A DNA stretch of 64,000 nt from Agrypnia vestita (GCA_016648135.1 JADDOH010000281.1:1-64000); one strand, 5' to 3'; shown: positions 11,050-21,930, numbered from the stretch's first letter. Notes: a model not told the origin generated them from the sequence alone. A program made the numbers and translations.

Positions 11050-11248
11050 TAAATCTATCTACGCTGCTTTCATTTATCCTTATTTAATCCCGCGTAAAAA
11101 AATGCCCGGCCGTAATCGTTCTTCTTGTTGAACACGGGCTACAATAAACCGAAGGCGCTTTCCCGTCCAATAAAACGGATGTGCAATTGACGGCTCAATG
11201 TACACGGGTGTCCCTTTTTATTTACACGCGCTTTATACGCATTTAAGG

Positions 11249-11286
11249 TATAAATATGTTGAAAATTGAAGTAAAAAAATATCAGG
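11249..11286 (+). promoter_or_regulatory. TATA box and initiator of the nested gene
   Basis: TATAAATA at 11249-11256 is followed about 30 nt later by ATCAGGTC, which resembles the arthropod TCAG initiator (around 11281-11286). The predicted 5' leader to the ATG at 11299 is only about 15 nt. Spacing and order fit a focused insect promoter. Confidence 0.65.
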
Positions 11287-11298
11287 TCATCGAGCATC

Positions 11299-11389
11299 AT
11301 GGCAGCTACTAGTAGCCCCAAGCCAGCGTTCCAGGCTCTGCTCCTAGCCTCGGTTCTAGGAGTCATCCTTGCTCAAAGCCCGGTATTCT
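11299..11389 (+). CDS. Ser/Tyr-rich secreted protein, exon 1 (signal peptide)
   Basis: 91 nt: 30 codons plus one base, then donor gtaagt. It encodes a short Ser/Pro/Lys start, a hydrophobic core (FQALLLASVLGVILA) and a likely cleavage site after residue 25 (LA, then QSPVF). The phase-1 end joins exon 15800-16815 in frame (T plus CA gives Ser). A TATA box lies 50 bp upstream. The gene sits on the opposite strand within an intron of the EGF-repeat gene. Confidence 0.85.
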
Positions 11390-11626
11390 GTAAGTATTAT
11401 TTCATTTCATTTAAGCGATCTTCGTAGTCAAGTGGGTACACCATTGGCTTCTCAATCCGGGTTCGATTCCCGGTTATGTTACAATACATCTGTTTTTGTG
11501 ATGTATTTCGGCTACAGCAATGGCGTATTACAGCGTTTAAATTTTAATAAATCTTCTTTTTCTTGTGGTGTCATCTCCTACCAGAGTCGGCGATCATTCT
11601 GGCGATTGTGATTTTATTTACGGAAC

Positions 11627-12503
11627 TAGGGATGGGCGTTGAATGGACGGACTAGTTGAAATCAACCGTTGACGTTGCATCGACGCGTCGACGGTTTACG
11701 TTCATCGCATGGACTAGTTGAATTCGTAGACGGTGGACGGCGGACGCCGTGGTCGGTGGACGATTCGAGATTCAAGACAAAACGTCTCCTTTTATTTCTC
11801 TCTCATCTCTCGCTGTCGACTTGTAGACGCCATAGACGGCTCGACGGGTAATTTCATTTCAACTCTAAAGTAAATGACCATACAGTGCAGATCTGTGTAC
11901 ACGAACTATGACAGAGACTTGAAATTTGAATGCATGCGTAGGGCGAGATAGGCTTAATAAGCTATTATATTATTTTTTACTAGATTTGTGCGATGTGCAC
12001 GTGCGACATTTCGGTGAATTCCCAATTTTGCGCTGTATAAAATAAAACAATTCTGTTTAATTATTTTATTTTTTATTGAACTAATATTTTACTGCTTACA
12101 CCTGATATTGTTGTGTATACCTACTTCTTTCTTTATTATATATAGAAAGAAGTATACAAAACAATATGTAAAAGCCTATAATGTGCGTAAACAAATAAAT
12201 AATAAAATATTTCTTTTTACATATAAACACAAGTAGCTGTTTGACTTTCCCCGAAATTATATTCCTACGAACTTCTGTAAATTTTAAAAATTAACGTAAT
12301 AAAAATAGCCGTCGAGCAGCGTCGCGTCGAACCGTAGACAGTTGACCATCGTCCCGATGTTTAGATAGAACGTCCGCGACGTCCGCGTAACGAAGTTGAC
12401 GCGTCAACTAGTTGACGAATTCAACTAGTTGATCGTCTCGTCGATGAACGGACGTAGACGGTCTCGTTTCGTCGACGGTAAATACGTCGACGACCCATCC
12501 CTA
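11627..12503 (+). mobile_element. hAT-like non-autonomous element, complete
   Basis: 877 bp. Ends are TAGGGATGGGCG and GACCCATCCCTA, and an 8-bp target duplication TACGGAAC lies at 11619-11626 and 12504-12511, which is diagnostic of hAT. The interior is rich in CGTCGAC and AACTAGTTGA words. Sister copies are at 27345-27845, 61596-62503 and 63529 onward. It is inserted in intron 1 of the nested gene. Confidence 0.9.
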
Positions 12504-12639
12504 TACGGAACGACTCAGTCGAGTTACACTTATACCACCCTCAAGTTACGCAGCCAGAGATGCGGCGTCTACTTTCGCTTCTTTTACCACTTATTTTCCC
12601 CTGATTGATGAGTTGGTTTAGACTATATTTTGGACCTCT

Positions 12640-13100
12640 CGTAGTATATCCGAGATTCTCCAGTTTTCTTATCTTAATAGTTCGTAGCAGTTCTTGGTAT
12701 TTTTTCATTTACCGAAGGACTTCATCATTCAAAGCGAATATGCTGTGTAGAAGGTTTCATCTTTGTAGCACCGCTGTAAAAAGAACGCTCTTCCTTGCCT
12801 TCTGTGCAACGTTATATACATGTGAACTCTGGACAAATTATAAAAAGAGCAGCATAGAAAGACTTCGCATACAATATAACAACGCCTTCCGTATGATGTT
12901 TGGCCTTCCCAGATATTGCAGCGCTTCCGGTATGTTCACTGAGGGGCGTGTTCCCAACTTTGCAGCCCTCATAAGATCCAGGGTGGCAGGGATGAGGGAA
13001 AGGATATACAGCTCCGGAAATATCCTTATCCTGGAAGCCCGTCTTACTCCAGCATCCAGCATCGATGCACACTGGAGAAAGATACTGGCCCCGCATAATT
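12640..13100 (+). mobile_element. Non-LTR retrotransposon RT C-terminal fragment
   Basis: The plus strand encodes CSTAVKRTLFLAFCATLYTC, then ERLRIQYNNAFRMMFGLPRY and a short tail ending HWRKIL. This is the typical segment downstream of the polymerase motifs in one group of non-LTR reverse transcriptases. The catalytic core is missing, so the copy is 5' truncated. Confidence 0.7.
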
Positions 13101-13296
13101 GACTTGCCATCGCTCGCTAAAGCCGATATTTTACCATATATTTATTTTAATACTTTTAATACTTATAATACTTCTCTTCTATTTTGTATGATATTCCTAT
13201 TTCTCTTTTGTTTTATATAATATTTTTAATGTGTGTATTTTCTTTTATATGGAATGTGTGGGATTGCACGAACCTCCCCACATTCTGGATAAAGTT

Positions 13297-13600
13297 ATAT
13301 TTATTTATTTATTTATTTATTCGTCATTCTATCCACCCAGGAAACTTTCAGTACGCGTCTATAGATCCACACCTCAAAAGCATCAAGTTTTTGGTCAAGT
13401 GTCCATGCCTCCACCAGAATGGCAAAAATATAACACCGAACCATACGCATTCTAAGTTGTAGGCTTAGATTGTGGTTGGAAAATAACGGTCTCATTCTGA
13501 GAAACGCACTTCTTGCCATCTCTATTCGAGCTTTAACTTCTTGGGATGGATCCCAGTTCTCCTCTACCCATAATCGTTTATGTGATAGCACTAATTCAAT
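13297..13600 (-). mobile_element. RTE-like fragment joined to a (TTTA)n tract
   Basis: The minus strand encodes SLQLRMRMVRCYIFAILVEA followed by KLDAFEVWIYRRVLKVSWVD, the same region as the RTE-like fragment at 41770-42495. Its 3' side breaks into (TTTA)n at 13297-13322. Confidence 0.7.
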
Positions 13601-13839
13601 AAAAAAAAGGATTACGCAATAATTTCAACCAAATAATTTCAGAAGCGCACCGTTTAAAAATAAAAATCAACATGTCTCTAAATATTGCAAAGTGTTGTGT
13701 TGGAGTATTTTTATGCAAATATAATGCACGCGGGGTAGAGCAGCGCCATGGCAGACGGAATTTACCTGTAGATAACACCGGTCGACGTTCTAGCCTAGCT
13801 TGTTAACGAGACATCTGACTAAATCAGTTCAACACTAAT
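13601..13839. other. Intron spacer, nothing recognised
   Basis: AT-rich sequence between retrotransposon fragments; no coding or structural signal seen. Confidence 0.4.
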
Positions 13840-14230
13840 TACATTTCTTCATCTGTAAACCCCAATCTCCCACTTGCATCTTACCATTGCACACTCTCCT
13901 CTCCTGACACACAACTATCGCTTCTTACATGTTCTGATGAAAGCTCCTCAATTATTTCTGTATACGTTCCAGCATTTGATTTGCTTGTTCTTGTCTAGTC
14001 TTTTTCTGTTTCTGATATCATCAAAGGCATTATATACCTCTCTTACCATTCTCTCCTGATTCATTCGTTCTACATGATCACCTCTGCGATCCTTTCTTAA
14101 TCCTGTTAAGTACTACTCATAGGTTATACACACTCATTTTCTCTGTGTTCAGCCTACTTTTGTTCCTATTTAGCCAGGATTCACTTCCATATACAATAAT
14201 TTTGGTTGCATTTGGCAGCATTATTGACAA
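13840..14230 (-). mobile_element. Decayed non-LTR retrotransposon 3' fragment
   Basis: The minus strand reads, with several stops, YGSESWLNRNKSRLNTEKMS and later a Glu/Lys-rich tail. This is the region that in the fragments at 21150 and 53935 reads GLRWFGHV and ERMVRKI. It is an old copy with many disablements. Confidence 0.6.
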
Positions 14231-14545
14231 CTATGTAGATTTGGCATTTAAAATATTAGATTGATGCATAATGGAGAAGTTTCCTACTTTTTCAACAAAT
14301 AGTAATGAAAATTTGAGTAAAATTGACCAAAAGCCTAAAAGTTTAATGAAGATATCTCAAAAACTTACAAGTTATAGAATTTGCGTTTTGGATGAATAAT
14401 TTAGTACCGTCCGGTGGAGTCGAGTGACGTCATAGGCGAGGAGGTCAATCATTCAGCGCTAAAATATATTAACTTAATATTCTTTTTCTCCCTTATTTAT
14501 AGTCAGATTTAAACAATTTTTCACCAATTAAACAGTTTAGGTCTG

Positions 14546-15172
14546 TACAGGGTGTAACAGAGCTAGTCCGCAATACTTAACATGTAGATTTCTGCTTTAA
14601 TTATGAGTCGAAAATTTTCAAGCAACCACGAACTAATGTCAACAGTTACGGAGATATGCGACACCAAAATTTGCATTTTTTTTCAATATTTCTGGCTCAT
14701 TTTTTGCAAAACGATGGACTATAATTTTGTTTGTTTTTTCTATTTAAGTTGAATATAAAAATTTTGGTTGGACTGTGCCTGTCTCACTAGAAATATCTGT
14801 GTTGAGACAGGCATCATTACAGTAACTTATATCAAATATGAATAATTCATTCTCTTTTATAAAAGTCAAATAAAATGATAAAAAACTTTCAATTCCAATT
14901 ACAAAAAAAAATCCAATTGGAATTTCCGCAGGTTTTTATCATTTTATTTAATTTGTATTATATTGTATTGTATTGAAAAAATTCATTAATTTTTCGTAAT
15001 CGATACAAGTTGGAGTGATGATAGTTCAACGTTTTATAGAAAAAAATTAGAAATATTGAAAAAAAAATTCAAACTTAAATTTTGCATAACTCCATAACTA
15101 TTGACATTAGGTAATGATTGTTTGAACATTTTGAACAGCAAGTATTGTGGACTAGCTCTGTTACACCCTGTA
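14546..15172. mobile_element. Long palindromic MITE
   Basis: Ends TACAGGGTGTAACAGAGC and its complement define arms of about 300 bp. Bounding TA dinucleotides are consistent with a TA target duplication. Interior words (GGAGATATGCGAC, AAAATGATAAAAA, TCCAATTGGAATT) are shared with 45683-46059 and with the interrupted copy at 33170-33335/35248-35405. Confidence 0.75.
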
Positions 15173-15329
15173 TTTTAGTTAAATATTACAACTTATTATC
15201 AGCACTGTGAAATTTCTCCATTATGCTCGTTTTAAAAAAATATATACCTAAATTATAAATTATATTTTAACATAACCAAAAATGAAAACAAACTCAATTT
15301 TTTACAATAATATCATTCCGGGGCGTAAA

Positions 15330-15745
15330 TTTTTGATTTTTTATTTTTTGTATTTATTAGAGACACTAACAGGATAATAGGTACCCCCTATGCCCATTAT
15401 CCCAATTACAAGTGTCTTCGGCACGCTCTAGTAACATGTATTATTGCAATTAATTATATTTTACATGTACATTTATGTGTATTGTATATTTTGTGTTTGA
15501 GTGTAGTGCGATTAGTATTTAATGAATGATGATGGATCTATAGGTTCATGTCGTCGTTTAGAAAATGGATGTTGTGTATGAGTGAGTTTTTGAACGAAGA
15601 TAAGGTGTCTGCAAGAATATCAGCATCAATGTTAGGGTCAGCACAATACACATTATATGTGCGACACAACCTTGTGTTGGGAGAAAAGTAACCGACATTA
15701 TTAGTGTGCTGACTTATTCTGAAGAACTCCGGGTTTCTTATGCGG
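15330..15745 (-). mobile_element. Jockey-like retrotransposon 3' end
   Basis: Near-identical over about 400 bp to 55470-55925, for example CCAATTACAAGTGTCTTCGG and GTGTGCTGACTTATT. The longer copy shows the coding sense is on the minus strand. It ends about 55 bp before the acceptor of the nested gene's exon 2. Confidence 0.75.
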
Positions 15746-15799
15746 TTATTTATAATTGTTGTGATTTACTAAGTAATATCGCTCTTTCTTTTCTTTCAG

Positions 15800-16815
15800 C
15801 ACTACCGAGCGGCTATTCGCAGAGCTCGCCTTACTCTGACTCCTACAGCAGCTCATACAAGTCGCCAGAAAGCTACGTCTACGCTGTACCATATAAAACC
15901 TCGAGTAACGCGTACTATCCGTTCACGTCCAGCGGCCCCAACAGATTCGGCTCATCAGACAGCGGCTTGTATGGCAGCTCGTATGGCAGCTCGTACAGCA
16001 GCTCGTACAACTCGCCATACGGCAAATCTAGCGACGAAGACTCGTCTGCTGACAGTTCATTGAATGCCCCGTCTCCGAGGTCGTTCGGCAGTTCGTACAG
16101 CAACTCGTACAACAGTCCGAACGACGGATCGAGCAGTCCGTATAGCAGCTCGTACAGCAACTCTTACAACAGTCCGTACAGAGGCGACGATTCGAGTAAT
16201 TTGTTCAGCAACACGCTTAGGGGCCTATTTAGTTACCCGTTCGGCTCTTCGTACGGTAACCCATACAGGAGTCCGTACAGCAGTTCGTACAGTAACTCTT
16301 ACAACAGTCCATTCGGATACGATGGATCAAGCAGTCCGTACAGTAGCTCTTATTCCAATTCGTATAACAGCCCGTATAGACAAGACTCTTCGAGTTACCC
16401 GTACAATAGTCCGTACAGCAGTAACCCGTACAGAAGTCCGTACAGCAGCTCATACAGCAATTCTTTCAGCAGCCCATTCGGAGACGACGCATCAAGTCCG
16501 TTCAGTAGCTCTTACAGCAATTCGTACAATAGCCCGTACAGCAAGCAAGGCACTTTAAGTGATCCGAGTAGAGGTTTGTACAGTAGCTACCCCTACAGCA
16601 GCTTGTCCAGCTACCCTTACAGTAGTAGCTCGTCCAGCTTCCCTTACTACAGCTCGTCTAGCTACCCTTACAGTAGTAGCTCGTCCAGCTACCCTTACTA
16701 CAGCTCGTCTAGCTACCCTTACTACAGCTCCTCCTCATACGGTTCTCCGTACAAGAAGAGGCCGTTCAGCAGCAGCTCATTCAGCTCACCTTTCAGTTCT
16801 TCATGGAGTCGCTAA
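15800..16815 (+). CDS. Ser/Tyr-rich secreted structural protein, exon 2
   Basis: Acceptor tttctttcag at 15799; stop TAA at 16813-16815 overlaps an AATAAA polyadenylation signal (16814-16819). With exon 1 the protein is 368 residues, about 343 after signal cleavage. Composition is dominated by Ser, Tyr, Pro, Asn and Gly in imperfect repeats of SSYSNSYNSPY and GDDSS-like units. The C-terminal third is blocks of SSSSSYPYYSSSSYPY, and the end is basic (YKKRPFSSSSF). Cysteine is absent from the mature part. Such proteins are usually cross-linked through tyrosine or assembled in cuticle, eggshell or silk; the specific role is unknown. The open frame extends left of the acceptor but the signal-peptide splice is preferred. 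Confidence 0.87.
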
Positions 16816-16920
16816 TAAAGTAAGATATCATTTTTTTAAACATTTAAAATGTCTTCAAACAGGGATTTCGCTCCGATGAGACTACCATAGCTGTCGCAGT
16901 CCACCGTGTATAACTTAACA

Positions 16921-16955
16921 TAACCTAACCTAACCTAACCTAACCTAACCGAACC
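16921..16955 (+). repeat. Interstitial telomere-type repeat (TAACC)6
   Basis: Six uninterrupted TAACC units followed by GAACC, equivalent to TTAGG on the other strand, the common insect telomere unit. It is about 100 bp downstream of the nested gene's stop. Confidence 0.85.
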
Positions 16956-17689
16956 TAGAAATGAATATCACGACAGTTGATTTAATTACGTCGCAGTTTA
17001 AGTAATTTCAAACCTATTTCCGTGTAATGTAAATGTAAATGAATATAAAGAGACAAATTGGAGTTTGAAAAGTCTGTTTCATACCATTAAAATGTGCCTA
17101 TAGACGCTGCTTTAATTATGTTTTTGCTTGTTTCAGCTTTGCTCTAATTTGTGAGTATTGGAACGTAGAGAGAAATGAGACGACAACTCCCCTCTCTTTA
17201 ATATTTGATCCGTTGAGTTTCAAGTGTTCAATGATTTAAAAATAAAACAATTAAGCAAGGGCAATGTTTATCATTTGAAAAAATTTCCCGACCACATTCC
17301 TTTCATCATTTACACGCCATACAATAATATTATTAATTAATTACCTAATCAGGGGCTAGATGTTTTAGCGCCTTAGGTAGCAAAAAATAATAATCCTTTC
17401 CGCATGGGTCAACCTTTTGTATACGAGTATGCGAAAAAAATGATTTCCCTCTCATTTGCACTACCATTGGCTCTATATAAAAGAAGAAGGCAGATGATAG
17501 CCGAATGAGATGGAACAATTCATATAAGACCCATCCTTGCTTTACTGAGGGTCACGGCTAAGGTATACGAAAATACTTTATTTAGCATGATTTGATTTCT
17601 CTGGGATTCAGTTTACATAGAACTTACAAAAAATGAATCCTTGCAGCAAACCGGAGTTAATTTGGTCTCATTGGAAGATTGAGGTCACG
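16956..17689. other. Intron, nothing recognised
   Basis: AT-rich, no coding or repeat partner seen. Confidence 0.4.
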
Positions 17690-18590
17690 CCCACTGTCCA
17701 GAAAAACTAAAGCCACGCACTACAAGACATTAATTAGACCATTAACGTACGCCTAGGAGACCTGGACATTAACTAAGCGCGACGAAAACAGATGTTAGCG
17801 CCATTAAATTAATTTGTGAACTAGGAAAAAGGTATTCCCTCTCTCCCAGTCCCTACCCATTCCCGAAACCAAGCAAGTACTAGAGCCGCTCCACTTTTGA
17901 AAATCGAAGCCGCCACAAGACGGAAAAAACAGCTGCAATCGCAATAGAAAAAAATGTCAGAAAAGAAAGTGACCGCATAATTTTCCGCTGTGAACTACCG
18001 CAAATTAAATCAAAGATTTAATTCTTGACGCGAGTGTTTTGCCTTGAAATTAACGGGAAACACCTCGCCGCTAGAGGTTTAGGAGATAAAGAAGAGGCAA
18101 GAGGAAAAACAAAGAATCGAAGGAAGAAAGGTGAGTGCTTGCCTTGTTCCCAATTACCCTTCACAATATCTCCCAACCAACAGACTAGACACATTTGAAA
18201 GAAAAATCTTACGCCGAATATATGGACCTATTAATGACGGTCAATCAATCAAGTCTATCAATGCGTGAAAGATACGACACCGAGCTCTTTACCAGGACGT
18301 CAGCGTAGTCAAGTTTATTGAGACTAACAGACTGCGCTGGCTGGGACATCTACGCCGTACCTATGGGTGATCTGAAGCCCCCAAAAAGGGTGTTGTTTAA
18401 TGACCCAATGAGTAGATGTGTCGGAAGACCAAAACTGCGGTGGTTAGATGGTGTCATTGCGGACTGCCGGGCCCTGGGGCAGCAAGACTGGATGATGGCA
18501 GCCAGCGACAGAGCAGCATGGAGGACTTGGAGGCAGCTAGGACCCACCAAGGGTTGTAACGCCGAGGATGGATGGATGGATAAAAAAAAG
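17690..18590 (+). mobile_element. RTE-like retrotransposon 3' end, split by an LTR insertion
   Basis: The plus strand reads TLIRPLTYA, ETWTLTKRDENR up to 17792 and resumes after 18184 as LDTFERKILRRIYGPIND. It continues through LGHLRR and GRPKLRWLDGVIADCRALGQ to a (GGAT)n tail at about 18568-18583. This order is the RTE C-terminus. Stops interrupt it near 18265 and 18362. Confidence 0.8.
17793..18179 (+). mobile_element. Solo-LTR-like insertion with 5-bp duplication
   Basis: 387 bp starting TGTTAGCGCC and ending CCCAACCA. ACAGA is present on both sides (17788-17792 and 18180-18184). TG...CA ends plus a 5-bp duplication fit a solo LTR (BEL/Pao, Copia or Gypsy class). Removing it and one duplication rejoins the host RTE frame exactly (...KRDENR then LDTFERK...). 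Confidence 0.75.
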
Positions 18591-18699
18591 GGTTGGTCAT
18601 AAGAATTTTTGTGTAAAACGTAATGAGAGTGCTGCTGGGGTCGATGACGATGTAATGGAATATAAACAAAGTGGAATAAATGAGTTTCAAAGTCATTCT

Positions 18700-18935
18700 C
18701 GTCGCAGGCTCCGCAGAGATAGTGATCAGAACACGGATGAATCATACACACAACACAATACAATACATATTGACTTCGGCACGGTATTGCGAGCCGGTAG
18801 TTAACCACAACACCAACATTCACAACAACAAATCAGCCCTGATGATGGACCCTGCAATGGGATCCGAAACGTCGGCCCGAAAGGTCGTAACAACACGGCA
18901 TAATACCCCAGTAAACACAAACTTGAAGGGTGGAG
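18700..18935 (+). mobile_element. Penelope-type terminal unit, family A, with hammerhead-like core
   Basis: Shares ACTTCGGCACGGTATTGC and AACCACAACACCAACATTCA with the palindromic dimer at 22179-22638. CTGATGA at 18839-18845, a hairpin, then GAAA, a GGCC/GGTC hairpin and TAACAACACGGCATAATACC follow. The left boundary is unclear. Confidence 0.65.
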
Positions 18936-19170
18936 CCGTCAATAGTTACACCCGCAAGATGTCGTCCTCACAGTAATTACGAAATGACAATCCAAAATTT
19001 TCGGGCGCCTAACACCCAGCAATAAATAGATTGGTTACGTAAGGTGCACGTTTATAGGGTGAAATCAGACTATAAAATAATCTAAAAGGTAAGTAAGTAA
19101 ACCGAAAACGAAGTCAAGTATATGGGAAAAATCAGACTATAACATAACTTAAAAAGTATAAAAAGCTTAC

Positions 19171-19252
19171 CTGGAGACATGAGTCTGCAGTGGGAGAAGG
19201 GGTCTCCGGTGTAGTGAGGCGGGCAGCTGCACACTGGCACGTGGTTCCTGAC
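19171..19252 (-). CDS. EGF-repeat protein, exon 4 (acceptor uncertain)
   Basis: The donor TCTCCAG before gtaagc is clear and phase 1, joining exon 4893-4984 in frame. The peptide VRNHVPVCSCPPHYTGDP, then FSHCRLMSP, supplies cysteines 4-6 of the EGF module begun by exon 20927-21022. The acceptor is unclear: candidates tttgaag (start 19252, phase 0) and ggtcag (start 19247, phase 2) both lack a good pyrimidine tract. Neither matches the phase-1 end of the preceding exon, and a stop lies just upstream in the EGF frame. The coding content is convincing; the splice is not. Confidence 0.7.
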
Positions 19253-19589
19253 CTTCAAACACCATTTCCTTCAGTTATTGTCCGAGTACAAGAGGTGAGA
19301 GTCAGATCAGAGACGCTCAATATGATTTACACGTTTAAATGCGCGTGAAATGACCGTGCTGCATGTGACTGGCTTCCAATTGAGGATCCTTCCGAATGTA
19401 ATCAAGTTTTTACTCAAGAATTTAATCAGCACAGAAAAAAGTATATTGCTTTCAAAAATTCCGTAAAATCAATTGTAGATTTTCTCATTTAGTGACATTA
19501 ACGTCATCTGTGGGGATTTAGGAGAATGAAAATGGCTTTGTACAGGCCGCATGGAAAGGTTGTTACAATGCATATGTAAAGTGTGGCAT

Positions 19590-19800
19590 GTAATTCAAAT
19601 ATATACAACTTCCAAAAATTAGTAGGCATGGTATATTCTATCACGGGTGGAAATGGCGAATGTTGCATTGTGTAAAGTGATCACTTAAGCCAACCATACG
19701 ATAAGTTATAAGTCCTATGTACACCCAAAAGACTTCTAAACCTACTTTCCCATAAAAAAGCTACAGTTTCGTCTCTGTGAGACATCTATAATATACATTA
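19590..19800. repeat. Dispersed repeat with TCGTCTCTGTGAGAC palindrome
   Basis: Inverted relative of 27010-27250: CAAATATATACAACTT, GTATATTCTATCA, AGTGATCACTT, CCTACTTTCCCATAA and TTTCGTCTCTGTGAGACATC appear in both. Partial relatives are at about 7620-7790 and 31290-31410. Confidence 0.65.
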
Positions 19801-20439
19801 ATTGATTAATCAAGTTTCATTAAGTGCAGTGGATAAAACTCGCATAGTAACTAAAGGTGGACATTAGGGATCAAAAAATATAACAAATTTCAAGAGCAAG
19901 CTAAATAAATATGTGATGTTTACATCTGAATGAAATTGATGTATTTTGATAAGGTGTATGTAATTCTGTTTATATTAGAAAAATTAATTCTTGTATTACC
20001 TACGTATTAAAATAATAAATAAATAATAAATAATACACCGGACACAGCACCATCAGACTTCTGCATTTTTCCTAAACTAAGGAATAAACCATCATACTTC
20101 ATCCCTAAATTTAAATAAGGTATGTTGTTATAGTAACAGTGGAGCACCATTAAAGACGTTAACCTATCAAAATACATAATTCTCTATGTATCAATGTCCG
20201 TCACTAACGCTACCAAGAAGCTACGCTATTATATACCATACGCAAACACAAACATACGAAGACTTTGAAGAATTATTATCATTGAAAAATTTGGCAGATA
20301 CTTCATGATGCAACATTATAATTTAAAATATGTTTTATTTTACTTTGCAATACACACACAATGTGAGTTATTAATTACTACTTTAGTTCGAGAGGAGCAG
20401 TCCCTCTCATTATCTGTACTCCTATACCTCAGCGGGTAC
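19801..20439. other. Intron, unrecognised
   Basis: AT-rich. The stretch near 20190-20240 (TCCGTCACTAACGCTACCA) has a weak inverted relative near 52270-52310. Confidence 0.4.
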
Positions 20440-20505
20440 AGGTCGTTCTCCTGAAGACGTTGAATACGACTTCAACGAAACGTCGAGAATCGTCTCTCGG
20501 AAAAA
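20440..20505 (+). ncRNA. Hammerhead-like motif, Penelope-type family C
   Basis: CTGAAGA at 20451-20457, a 6-7-bp perfect hairpin GTTGAA-TACGAC-TTCAAC, then GAAA at 20477-20480 followed by CGTCGAGAATCG. It has the same architecture as the other units in this window but unrelated stem sequence. Activity is not established. Confidence 0.45.
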
Positions 20506-20926
20506 CACACGGTTCGTATAAAATATCCGTAACCATTTACAGTTAAATAAACACCTTGATGATTGACTCTAGAATCTACTAGATATACGGTGATATTTTG
20601 AGCATATTGCTATATTGCTAATGCCCATAAGTGGAGGTGTCGCGGACCAAGCGGGGCAGAAAATGCTACTTCTATCTCATCGCTGTCACTCGACCTGTTG
20701 TGCGCAAGCGCCGTGACTCTCATTTATCCCGTGTGGCGGCGCTGATTGGATATAAATTGGCGCCACTTCTCGGACATGCGCATAAGACTCGAAGTGACAC
20801 CGGTATGGGTGAGACAAACATGTATTTCTGCACTGTAGTGATTTCGCCTATTTCCAGACCCTGCTAGCAATGTAGGAGTATTACATAATGTGATTTTGAG
20901 ACAGAATTGTGCTGGGTGTTTTATAC

Positions 20927-21022
20927 TTGCATCACAGTTGGAGTTGACTCCACAGATTCCAGCGCAAGGATTGATGCACTTGTTATCGCGGCAGGCCAGG
21001 TGTCCTTGGCAGTCAGTGTGTT
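20927..21022 (-). CDS. EGF-repeat protein, exon 3
   Basis: 96 nt, phase 1 at both ends: acceptor ttcttgcag before AACACAC, donor GATGCAA before gtataa. The peptide is GEHTDCQGHLACRDNKC then INPCAGICGVNSNCDA: the second half of the inter-EGF linker and the first four cysteines of the next EGF module. It joins exon 25795-25953 in frame. The frame to the next exon is not restored by canonical sites (see findings). Confidence 0.85.
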
Positions 21023-21149
21023 CTGCAAGAAAGAAAAGTAATGTTATGATCTATGTATATATTTTAGTTATGCTGGACATCTTCGCGCCCACATTCTCTT
21101 ATAAAATGTTTTCAGATCCCGATATCCAATAACGATAGTTTCTAATAGA

Positions 21150-21665
21150 AATATGTCTACCGATACTAGCGGTACATAATGAAATTCTGGTACCAACACT
21201 GGTGTACGGAAGCGAAGCCTGGAGCTGGCAGAAGAGGGACGATTGAATGCAGTGGAGATGAGATCCCTCAGACGTACGTGTGGCAAATGAATTTACGATA
21301 GAGTAAAGAATGCAGATATCAGGAACGAATGTCAAGCTGATTTTAGCATAATTAATAGAATTAAAAAAGGGTCGCTCAGATGGTTTGGGCAAGTTGAGCA
21401 AATGAATGAGGAACGAATGGTAAGAAAGATATGTAATGCAAGTGTTGATAGCGCCAGAGAGAGAGGGCGACCGCGGAAGACGTGGCATGACCAGATTAAC
21501 CAGATACTGGAAGATGGTCCCGTTAGAAGCGTCAACAACCGGTGAGCTTGCGTGTGAAGATGTATGAATGTTGATGAGGCGAGAGTTGTATGTCAGGACA
21601 GAAGAGTGTGGCGCTCTATCCTCTCTGCCTACCCACACGGGGAAACGGCTTGATGGTAAGTAAGT
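21150..21665 (+). mobile_element. Non-LTR retrotransposon 3' fragment
   Basis: The plus strand reads INRIKKGSLRWFGQVEQMNE then ERMVRKICNASVDSARERGR and PRKTWHDQINQILEDGPVRS, with stops. This is the C-terminal segment common to one non-LTR family. The 53935-54245 fragment is a close relative, including the terminal ATGG-TAAGT-like tail. A related minus-strand relic is at 13840-14230. Confidence 0.75.
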
Positions 21666-21769
21666 ATATCCAATAATGCCTGCCCGAGTATGTGCAGCAG
21701 TCCCATTACCGTATTACTTCGTATCCTGCGTATAGATGTCAATATTTCACGAAAATAGTCATCATCATG

Positions 21770-21930
21770 ATCACTCTTGACTCTACAACCCCAGGTGGGT
21801 CCTGACTTCCTCAAGAATCTTCCTCCACTCATCTAGGCTTAGTGCCATCTCTCTCCAGTTCAGAAGGTCCAAGGCAGAAATATCTTTGAGGACGTTGTCG
21901 CTCCATCTTAATTCTGGCCTTTTGTAGAGA
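21770..21930 (-). mobile_element. RTE-like 3' end
   Basis: The minus strand reads KRPELRWSDNVLKDISALDL then NWREMALSLDEWRKILEEVR and THLGL, stop, followed by (GAT)-rich tail bases. This is the usual end of RTE-type reverse-transcriptase proteins. Confidence 0.75.

Noticed and set aside
16064..16558. Arg/Thr-rich open frame over exon 2 of the nested gene
   Set aside because: Alternative frame of the Ser/Tyr repeat; a regular nucleotide repeat keeps several frames open. The signal-peptide splice fixes the real frame.
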